Source: Gammaproteobacteria bacterium (GTDB lineage: Bacteria; Pseudomonadota; Gammaproteobacteria; UBA6429; Thiohalophilaceae). From it: a stretch of 64,000 nucleotides of DNA. The position numbers and the translations under genes were made by a program. Below the pieces are notes generated by a model that searched no databases, was not told the origin of the DNA, and worked only from the letters and a program-made list of their open reading frames with translations. Position 1 is the stretch's first letter; every line of letters starts with the position of its first letter. Below, in pieces: positions 18,022 to 26,062 of this stretch. The stretch spans positions 1-64,000 of the forward strand of contig WGLP01000005.1 of assembly GCA_016125505.1 (NCBI GenBank), read 5' to 3'.

Positions 18022-18114
18022 TTTTTGAAATTGTTGCTGTCACCGATCATCGCGGCGGCGGCGATGAGTTTCAGTTCGGTATTGGTAATCAGCAATGCGC
18101 TGCAGCTGAACCGG
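18022..18114 (+). pseudogene. Remnant of a copA C-terminus
   Basis: Thirty-one codons encode [28 protein letters not shown], nearly identical to the end of the copA product at about 13030-13125. The rest of the ATPase is absent. The frame happens to run into the Rieske gene, which would give a false fused protein from 17971; the real Rieske start at 18148 has its own ribosome site. This is a footprint of a deleted second copA. Confidence 0.85.
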
Positions 18115-18147
18115 ATGGGGCTCTGGATAGACTGGAGGGATTTGAAA

Positions 18148-18678
18148 ATGGCTGATGAAGATGAAGAAAAAGCAGAAGACATCTCCCGCAGGGATTTCCT
18201 GGGTGAAGTGACATCTGTAGTTGTGGGGTTGGGCTTGGCCGCATCCTGTGTTCCCTTTATTGAAAGCATGAGCCCATCGGAAGACGTTCTTTCTGCCGCT
18301 ACGACCGAGGTCGATCTGAAACCGATTGATCCCGGCGCCACGAAAACAGTTCCTTGGCAGGGGAAGCCCATATTCGTGATGCACCGGACCAATGAACAGA
18401 TCAAAGCAATGCAGGCTTCCATGGGCGGCTTCGATCCTGTGGCGGATGCAAAGCGCGTCGAGAGACCGCAGTGGCTGGTAGTGATCGGAATTTGCACGCA
18501 TCTCGGCTGTGTCCCGAACAAGGTTGATGAGGGTTGGCTTTGTCCATGCCACGGAAGCCTGTATGACAACAGCGGACGTGTACTGAGAGGGCCAGCTCCC
18601 AAAAATCTCTATTTACCACCTTACCATTTCGTTTCCGGCGATACGCTACTGATCGGGAAGGATGAAAAGCAAACTTGA
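18148..18678 (+). CDS. Orphan Rieske 2Fe-2S protein
   Basis: 176 residues from the ATG at 18148, behind GGAGGGATTTGAAA. The N-terminus DISRRDFLGEV followed by a hydrophobic stretch is a Tat-type membrane anchor. The Rieske cluster is GICTHLGC and CPCHGS with two Cys-His pairs. It resembles the iron-sulfur subunit of the cytochrome bc1 complex but is shortened between the two cluster boxes (VPNKVDEGWL). No cytochrome b or c1 gene lies nearby, so it is not part of a complete bc1 operon here. It may pass electrons to the island's cytochrome c or flavoproteins. Confidence 0.85.
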   Translation: MADEDEEKAEDISRRDFLGEVTSVVVGLGLAASCVPFIESMSPSEDVLSAATTEVDLKPIDPGATKTVPWQGKPIFVMHRTNEQIKAMQASMGGFDPVADAKRVERPQWLVVIGICTHLGCVPNKVDEGWLCPCHGSLYDNSGRVLRGPAPKNLYLPPYHFVSGDTLLIGKDEKQT

Positions 18679-18718
18679 AGGTTGATATTTTGGACGTGCA
18701 ACGGAGAAGGAGAAAATC

Positions 18719-18955
18719 ATGGATGGTTTATTTTCATTGTTGTTGTTTGCCGGGCTGTTCTTTTTGATGATGCGTTTCGGCTGCGGGGCGCACGTCATGC
18801 ACGGCGGCCATGGCCACCAGCATGGCGGGCACGATGCGGCAGATACGCCAGATGGCATGGTCTACGCCTGCCCGATGCATCCGGAGATACGCCAGACCTA
18901 TCCAGGCAAGTGCCCGCAGTGCGGCATGACGCTGGAACAATCCACTGGAAAATGA
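18719..18955 (+). CDS. Small membrane protein with a heavy-metal-binding module
   Basis: 78 residues behind GGAGAAGGAGAAAATC. One transmembrane helix (LFSLLLFAGLFFLMM) leads to a His-rich linker (HVMHGGHGHQHGGHD), then a metal-binding module CPMHPEI ... CPQCGM, the same type as in the copA N-terminus. It probably binds copper or zinc at the membrane. Such small proteins are frequent in copper islands; the exact role is unknown. Confidence 0.8.
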   Translation: MDGLFSLLLFAGLFFLMMRFGCGAHVMHGGHGHQHGGHDAADTPDGMVYACPMHPEIRQTYPGKCPQCGMTLEQSTGK

Positions 18956-18966
18956 GGAGAATGATC

Positions 18967-19272
18967 ATGAAACACGGAATTTCACTTGTTGCGGCCGGCT
19001 TGGCAACCAGCGCCTTCCTGGCGATCACTTTCGTGCTGTGCGTGGCATGGGATCTGGCTTTCCCCCATCACGCGATGTACGAGGCGTGGATCAAGCTGCT
19101 GCCGGGATTCGAATGGATCAGTTGGTCCAGTTTCTTTATCGGACTGTCCGAGAGTTATCTTTATGGCTGGTTTATCGCGCTGATCTGGGTCCCTCTGTAT
19201 AACTACTTCCTGTTCGGCTTCGTCCAGCACGGCAACGGACAATGTTGCGGCAGAAAGCAGGCCGGCGAGTAA
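18967..19272 (+). CDS. DUF5676-type two-helix membrane protein
   Basis: 101 residues. Start 18967 is preferred over 18961 because GAGGAG lies at the correct spacing. Two or three hydrophobic segments (LVAAGLATSAFLAITFVLCVAW; LYGWFIALIWVPLYNYFLFGFV) are separated by HHAMYEAWIKLLPGFEWISW. It matches the DUF5676 family of small inner-membrane proteins found with metal-resistance genes. The function is unknown. The gene lies 11 bases after the preceding metal-binding protein gene, so they are probably cotranscribed. Confidence 0.7.
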   Translation: MKHGISLVAAGLATSAFLAITFVLCVAWDLAFPHHAMYEAWIKLLPGFEWISWSSFFIGLSESYLYGWFIALIWVPLYNYFLFGFVQHGNGQCCGRKQAGE

Positions 19273-19283
19273 AGGAATTCGGC

Positions 19284-19994
19284 ATGCACTACATCTGGCT
19301 GATCTGGTCGAGTGCGTTTTTGCTCCCCTGGATGCTGCTGTATGCGCTGAAACCGGCATTCCGCAGCGAAATGCTGCGGGTCAGCCTGATTACCAGTTTG
19401 CTGGGATTGAGCGAGCCGATCTTTGTGCCCCGCTACTGGAATCCACCCAGCCTGTTCGATCTCGCGCAGCGCACCGGATTCGACATCGAGAGCCTGATTT
19501 TCTGCTTTGCGATCGGCGGTATCGGTGCGGTGGCGTACAACACGTTTGCCAACCGCAGGCTGGGCATGATCTCGCATGCCGAGCAGCACAGCAGCCGTCA
19601 TCGCTGGCACCGCCTTGCTATTTCGGCTCCGTTCATCGCATTCCCAATTTTGTACTTTCTGCCGTGGAACCCGATTTATCCAGGCATTGTTGCAATGGCA
19701 ATCGGCGGCATTGCCAACGTGCTGTGCCGTCCGGACCTGCTGCGCAACACGCTGCTCGGCGGTATGCTGTTTCTGCTGCTGTATGCGGCGTTCATGCTGC
19801 TGTTGACCCTGTTCGCACCGGGCTACATAGAGGCAGTGTGGAATTTGCCCGCACTGTCCGGGATACTGGTTGACAGCATTCCGTTGGAGGAACTCGGCTT
19901 CGGATTTACCTTCGGCCTGTACTGGGCCGGAATTTACGAGCATCTCACCTGGCATCGCAGCCTGTCGAACGGAGGGCATGACCATGTGCCATGA
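19284..19994 (+). CDS. Lycopene-cyclase-domain membrane protein
   Basis: 236 residues from the ATG at 19284 (AAAGGAATTCGGC upstream). About seven transmembrane helices. The hallmark PLEELGFGFTFGLYWAGIYEHLTWH near the C-terminus and the repeated SLLGLSEPIFVPRYWNPPSLF unit are those of CrtYc/CrtYd-type lycopene cyclases and related proteins (Glu-Glu pair in PLEE). No carotenoid genes (crtB, crtI) are in the window, so the substrate is uncertain. It follows the DUF5676 gene and precedes the methyltransferase-like gene. Confidence 0.72.
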   Translation: MHYIWLIWSSAFLLPWMLLYALKPAFRSEMLRVSLITSLLGLSEPIFVPRYWNPPSLFDLAQRTGFDIESLIFCFAIGGIGAVAYNTFANRRLGMISHAEQHSSRHRWHRLAISAPFIAFPILYFLPWNPIYPGIVAMAIGGIANVLCRPDLLRNTLLGGMLFLLLYAAFMLLLTLFAPGYIEAVWNLPALSGILVDSIPLEELGFGFTFGLYWAGIYEHLTWHRSLSNGGHDHVP

Positions 19995-20015
19995 ACCTCG
20001 AAAGGAGGAATTGGA

Positions 20016-20654
20016 ATGAGTCCAGACACTTCCGCTTACGGCCTGTGGCCGCTGGTCATCATCGACTCGGCGGTGTTCATCATTTTTGCGTTCAGCTTTA
20101 CCAAGCCGAAGACCCGCCGTGACTGGCGCTCGTTCAGCGCATTTTCCGCCTTCATCGTGGCACTGTTCGCCGAAATGTACGGTTTTCCGCTGACGATTTA
20201 CCTGTTGTCTGGCTGGCTGCAAACACGCTATCCCGTGATGAATATCTATTCCCACAATGCCGGACACCTGTGGCATGACCTGCTCGGCCTGAAAGGCGAT
20301 GCGCATACTGACCCGTTGCACATCCTGAGCATCGTTTTCATCGGTGGGGGATTCTGGCTGCTCGCATCCGCATGGCGGGTACTCTATCGTGCCCAGCGCG
20401 AGCACCAGTTGGCCACTGTTGGCCCATACGCCAGGATCAGACATCCCCAGTACGGCGCCTTCGTGCTCATCATGTTCGGCTTCCTGTTGCAATGGCCCAC
20501 GTTGCTGACGCTGCTGATGTTTCCGCTGCTCGTCTGGATGTATGTGCGTCTGGCACGTTCCGAGGAACAGGATGCACTGGCGGAATTCGGAGATGAATAC
20601 CGGCGCTATCTGGATGTCACGCCCGCATTCATTCCACATTGGGGGACTCGGTAA
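20016..20654 (+). CDS. Isoprenylcysteine carboxyl methyltransferase-like membrane protein
   Basis: 212 residues behind AAAGGAGGAATTGG. Five or so membrane helices. The C-terminal motif GPYARIRHPQYGAFVLIMFGF, then RLARSEEQDALAEFGDEYRRYLDVTPAFIP, is the SAM-binding signature of the ICMT/PEMT membrane methyltransferase family. In bacteria these act on lipids or isoprenoid products, rarely on proteins. Next to a lycopene-cyclase-like and a geranylgeranyl-reductase-like gene, a lipid or isoprenoid substrate is a reasonable inference. Confidence 0.75.
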   Translation: MSPDTSAYGLWPLVIIDSAVFIIFAFSFTKPKTRRDWRSFSAFSAFIVALFAEMYGFPLTIYLLSGWLQTRYPVMNIYSHNAGHLWHDLLGLKGDAHTDPLHILSIVFIGGGFWLLASAWRVLYRAQREHQLATVGPYARIRHPQYGAFVLIMFGFLLQWPTLLTLLMFPLLVWMYVRLARSEEQDALAEFGDEYRRYLDVTPAFIPHWGTR

Positions 20655-20783
20655 GGCAAGGCGCCCCCCCTGAAGAATCCTGTTCGGGGCCTTCTGCCTC
20701 GTACGGAGTGTGCATGGATCAGTCCATGCCTGATGTGTTTAGATGGAAGTTATTTTAATCAATTTAACGCAAGGAGAACTGAC

Positions 20784-21251
20784 ATGAAAAAATTCCTCGT
20801 ATTAATCGCTGCAACGTCATTGATCGCAACGCCTGTTTATGCCGACGATGCGCACCATCTTGACAAACAGCAGGCTACTTCTACCAAGACTGCCGAACAA
20901 CCAGTGAATGCAGAACAGCAAGTAAAGGAGGCGCAGGCTGTCGTGAAAAAGATGCAAGAGCAGATGAAAAAAATCAGATCGACCAAAAATTCCAAAGAAC
21001 GCCAGAAACTGATGCACGAACACATGCAGACCATGCAAGAAGGCATGAATATGATGCGCAGCATGGGGGGCATGATGATGGGCGGTGGTATGGGTAATGG
21101 CATGCAGGGAAGCGGCGGCATGATGATGGGTGGCGGCAACCTGGGCTCAGGTGGCAGTGGAATGATGGAAATGCGCCTGGAGATGATGACGGAAATGATG
21201 GAGCAAATGATGCAGCACGAGGAGGTGTACGACACTATGTCATCAAAATAG
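20784..21251 (+). CDS. Secreted Met-rich coiled-coil protein
   Basis: 155 residues from the ATG at 20784, behind AAGGAGAACTGAC. The signal peptide ends at VYADD. A helical region follows (EQQVKEAQAVVKKMQEQMKKIRS), then a block with MMRSMGGMMMGGGMGNGMQGS and a second Met-rich helix (MMEMRLEMMTEMMEQMMQHEE). About 30 Met residues make it a probable periplasmic Cu(I)/Ag(I) buffer. No clear family is recognised. Confidence 0.7.
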   Translation: MKKFLVLIAATSLIATPVYADDAHHLDKQQATSTKTAEQPVNAEQQVKEAQAVVKKMQEQMKKIRSTKNSKERQKLMHEHMQTMQEGMNMMRSMGGMMMGGGMGNGMQGSGGMMMGGGNLGSGGSGMMEMRLEMMTEMMEQMMQHEEVYDTMSSK

Positions 21252-21373
21252 TGTCTATTAGTCTGACATGCTCAAAAGCCATTCGGTAATACATTGCCGA
21301 GCCTTTGACGGAAGTTTGCTTGCTTACTCTGGATTGCGGCGATCAATGCCGAAATTCGTAGGGGGGGGAAATT

Positions 21374-21862
21374 ATGGATAACTTGGTAGTGGATCCGGTG
21401 TGTGGAATGCAAGTGAAACCGAATCATTATTCAGTCGAGTATTTGCAGGTTCGCTATTCATTCTGCTCGCAACAGTGCCAGGAGCGCTTTCTGGCCAATC
21501 CTCATTTGTATATAGGCCGACCGGGAATGAAAGCGCCTAAGCAGACTGGGCTGGAGCTGGTCAAGCGACGACGCTTGCGCCTGGACCAGCCTTTGTCTGC
21601 AATTGAAGAGGGCAAGCTCATTGCTGCATTGCAGCCCATGATGGGAATCCAATCTGTGGAAGTCAGCGGTGACTGCATTGAAATCAACTATGACTTGCTG
21701 CAGGCCACGGCAGCACAAATCGAGGAAAAAATGGCGGAAATCGGTGTGCAACTGGGGGCTGGCTGGACAGACCGATTGCGCCGCGCATTTGTGCACTATG
21801 AGGAGGAATGTGAAATCGGCAATCTGGAGGTTCCTCCGGATAAGCACACTCACAGGCATTAG
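21374..21862 (+). CDS. YHS-domain metal-binding protein with HMA-like segment
   Basis: 162 residues. A YHS domain (DPVCGMQVK ... YSFCSQQC) like the copA N-terminus is followed by a ferredoxin-fold region (IQSVEVSGDCIEINYDLLQ) that resembles a heavy-metal-associated domain without its CXXC. The tail is His-rich (HTHRH). A run of eight G (21361-21368) stands where the ribosome binding site should be. It may be a cytoplasmic metal carrier. Confidence 0.7.
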   Translation: MDNLVVDPVCGMQVKPNHYSVEYLQVRYSFCSQQCQERFLANPHLYIGRPGMKAPKQTGLELVKRRRLRLDQPLSAIEEGKLIAALQPMMGIQSVEVSGDCIEINYDLLQATAAQIEEKMAEIGVQLGAGWTDRLRRAFVHYEEECEIGNLEVPPDKHTHRH

Positions 21863-21972
21863 TCTGTTGTGTGTATGAGGGCAATATGACGGAACCGGAT
21901 CGACAGCATCCTTTGTACGATACCCGCCAAGTAGCTGGAGGCGAACAGGCTACTTGTAGCATGTGCGGCATG

Positions 21973-22111
21973 ACGTCTGACCGCCCCTATCGCAAGGGTC
22001 TGTCTTACGATGATGCGCAGCATGAAATCGTGAATATGGCGGGTACGCAATTTGACCCATTAGCGATAGAGACATTTCTTGCTGAAACGGACCCTTCGTG
22101 AAATGGTAAGA
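21973..22111 (+). pseudogene. Remnant of an HD-GYP gene (C-terminal part, frameshifted)
   Basis: [19 protein letters not shown] and QFDPLAIETFLAE match the end of the HD-GYP protein at 10064-10732. After ETD a frame change occurs: ACC CTT CGT GAA ATG GTA (from 22091) continues the match (TLREMV) in another frame. The HD and GYP motifs are absent. Upstream of 21973 the frame is unrelated to HD-GYP. This is a decayed duplicate, the counterpart of the copA remnant at 18022. Confidence 0.85.
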
Positions 22112-22237
22112 CTAAAGTGTGGTGATGTCACAATCGTCGGAATAACCCGATAAAGTCGGGCAAAGTTGATGTTGGAGAATGGTCTTCCGGTTAATGGAAT
22201 AGGCAGTTTAGTTTGCTATATGGAAAGGTGGTGTGCG

Positions 22238-22462
22238 ATGTGGGGGCATATGAGTGATTATGGCTGGGGAGTCATGGGCGCGGGCATGCTGGTGTTTTGG
22301 GTGTTGCTGGGCTTGGGACTCGCGTTATTGGTGCGATACATCATGGGTTGTTCCGGTGGCAGGCAGGAAAAGAACGCGCTCGACATCCTCAAGGAACGCT
22401 ACGCGCGCGGAGAGATCGGGCGGGAGGAATTCGAACAAAAGAAGCGGGACTTAGTAACCTGA
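22238..22462 (+). CDS. SHOCT-domain small membrane protein
   Basis: 74 residues from the ATG at 22238; AAAGGTGG lies upstream. One transmembrane helix (VMGAGMLVFWVLLGLGLALLVRYIM) is followed by the SHOCT motif ALDILKERYARGEIGREEFEQKKRDL, a short C-terminal oligomerisation module. Such proteins are common in metal and stress islands; function is unknown. The 223 bases after it, up to the merA end, show no gene. Confidence 0.7.
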   Translation: MWGHMSDYGWGVMGAGMLVFWVLLGLGLALLVRYIMGCSGGRQEKNALDILKERYARGEIGREEFEQKKRDLVT

Positions 22463-22685
22463 TAAAGATCGCAGCTGGTCGTTCTGTGTAATCGTTGTCA
22501 GGACAATCTAACAGTGGACGAGTGCGGTATTCTGAGAACGCTCATCAGCATATCTGAGTGTGGTGGTGATGGATGTGACACCAGATATGCATCCTAGGAA
22601 TTTCATATCAATTTTCAATTGACCGCGCATTGTCATGGTAATCCTTGGAGTAAACTCTAAAATGAAGCGCTATTTTGACCTCCCG

Positions 22686-24853
<2,168 letters not shown>

Positions 24854-24871
24854 ACGGATTCCTCCTCGGGT

Positions 24872-25150
24872 TCAGTGTGAAACGACGCTGGACGGATAGC
24901 CCGCGTCCTTTGTCGCCTTGGTTAGGCTCTGGACGTTGGTTTTGGCATCGTCGAAAGTCACGGCTACCAGCTTTTGCGCTTCGTCGATGTTGACATTCTC
25001 CACGCCCGCAACCCTTTTCAGAGCCGTGCGCACCGTGATCGGGCAGGCGCCACAGGTCATGCCGGGCACGGAAAGCTTGACCGTCTGCGTGGCTGCCCAA
25101 GCCGGGGCAGCCACGGCAGCAAGTGCGAGGATGGCAAACAGTTTTTTCAT
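24872..25150 (-). CDS. merP: Periplasmic mercury-binding protein MerP
   Basis: 92 residues: signal peptide to WAA, then an HMA fold with VPGMTCGACPITV, whose two Cys bind Hg(II), and the TKATKDAGYPS end. It hands mercury to MerT/MerC. It follows merT by 13 bases. Confidence 0.95.
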   Translation of the reverse strand: MKKLFAILALAAVAAPAWAATQTVKLSVPGMTCGACPITVRTALKRVAGVENVNIDEAQKLVAVTFDDAKTNVQSLTKATKDAGYPSSVVSH

Positions 25151-25163
25151 GGTGAACTCCTGG

Positions 25164-25514
25164 TTAGTAGAACAAGGGAAGGACGTAAGGGAATCCGAGC
25201 GCGATCAGCACCAGCACGGCCACGACCCAGAAGATGAGCTTGTAGGTGCTGCGGACTTGCGGAATCGCGCAGACCTCGCCCGGTTTGCAGGCCTGCGCCG
25301 GCCGGAAAATGCGCCGCCAGGCGAAGAACAGCGCCACTAAAGCCGCGCCGATGAAAACTGGGCGATATGGCTCCAACACGGTCAGGTTGCCGATCCAGGC
25401 CCCGCTAAAACCGAGTCCGACCAGAACCAGCGGCCCCAGGCAGCAGGTCGAGGCAAGGATGGCGGCCAGCCCGCCGGTGAAGAGGGCACCGCGCCCGGTT
25501 TGTGGTTCAGACAT
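25164..25514 (-). CDS. merT: Mercuric transport protein MerT
   Basis: 116 residues from the ATG at 25514. Three membrane helices; the first carries the ASTCCLGPLVLVGLG Cys pair and the cytoplasmic loop carries ACKPGEVCAIP. It takes Hg(II) from MerP. It is the first gene of the operon, read from the MerR-controlled promoter just upstream. Confidence 0.95.
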   Translation of the reverse strand: MSEPQTGRGALFTGGLAAILASTCCLGPLVLVGLGFSGAWIGNLTVLEPYRPVFIGAALVALFFAWRRIFRPAQACKPGEVCAIPQVRSTYKLIFWVVAVLVLIALGFPYVLPLFY

Positions 25515-25549
25515 ACGCTTGTCCTTTCGAATCTTTGGTGGATAGCGTA

Positions 25550-25580
25550 AGCTTACTTCCGTAGTTATGTACGGAGTCAA
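25550..25580 (-). promoter_or_regulatory. merT promoter with MerR operator
   Basis: On the minus strand TTGACT (25580-25575) and TAAGCT (25555-25550) are separated by 19 bases, the over-long spacer typical of MerR-activated promoters. The dyad TCCGTA / TACGGA (25558-25563 and 25570-25575) lies in the spacer. MerR bound here would repress without Hg(II) and untwist the DNA with it. The divergent merR start is at 25586. Confidence 0.93.
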
Positions 25581-25585
25581 GCGAT

Positions 25586-26038
25586 ATGGAAAACAATCTG
25601 GAAAACCTGACCATCGGCGTCTTCGCCAAGGCGGCGGGGGTCAATGTGGAGACCATCCGGTTCTACCAACGCAAGGGCTTGTTGCCGGAGCCGGACAAGC
25701 CTTACGGCAGCATTCGCCGCTATGGCGAGACGGACGTGACACGGGTGCGCTTCGTAAAGACAGCCCAGCGGCTGGGTTTCAGCTTGAACGAGATCGCCGA
25801 GTTGCTCAGATTGGAAGATGGGACTCATTGCGAGGAAGCCGGTGCCTTGGCCGAACACAAGCTCAAAGATATACGAGAAAAACTTGCCGACCTAACTCAA
25901 ATCGAGGCCGTACTATCCAAGCTGGTGTGTGCCTGCCATGAGCGTAAAGGTAGTATTTCGTGCCCGTTGATCGCCTCCCTACAAGAGAATAAAGCGCTTT
26001 GCATTATCGACGGAGCAGCGATTTATCTATATCGCTGA
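25586..26038 (+). CDS. merR: Mercury-responsive regulator MerR
   Basis: 150 residues, slightly longer than typical MerR (144). The helix-turn-helix is [33 protein letters not shown]. The three Hg-binding Cys are present in [16 protein letters not shown] and SISCPLI. It controls the divergent merTPCA operon and its own gene through the operator at 25558-25575. Confidence 0.95.
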   Translation: MENNLENLTIGVFAKAAGVNVETIRFYQRKGLLPEPDKPYGSIRRYGETDVTRVRFVKTAQRLGFSLNEIAELLRLEDGTHCEEAGALAEHKLKDIREKLADLTQIEAVLSKLVCACHERKGSISCPLIASLQENKALCIIDGAAIYLYR

Positions 26039-26054
26039 CGCTAATTATTAGCGT
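26038..26054. repeat. 17-bp near-perfect palindrome at the merR/GGDEF-EAL junction
   Basis: ACGCTAAT T ATTAGCGT is a perfect 8-bp inverted repeat with a one-base centre. It overlaps the last base of the merR stop and lies 9 bases from the convergent gene's stop. There is no T-tract. It could be a terminator stem, an operator, or a footprint of the mer insertion boundary. Confidence 0.5.
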
Positions 26055-26062
26055 GGGCGGAT

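Noticed and set aside
17971..18678. A copA-tail/Rieske fusion protein
   Set aside because: The frame is continuous by chance; the Rieske gene has its own ribosome binding site and start at 18148, and the copA part is a remnant.
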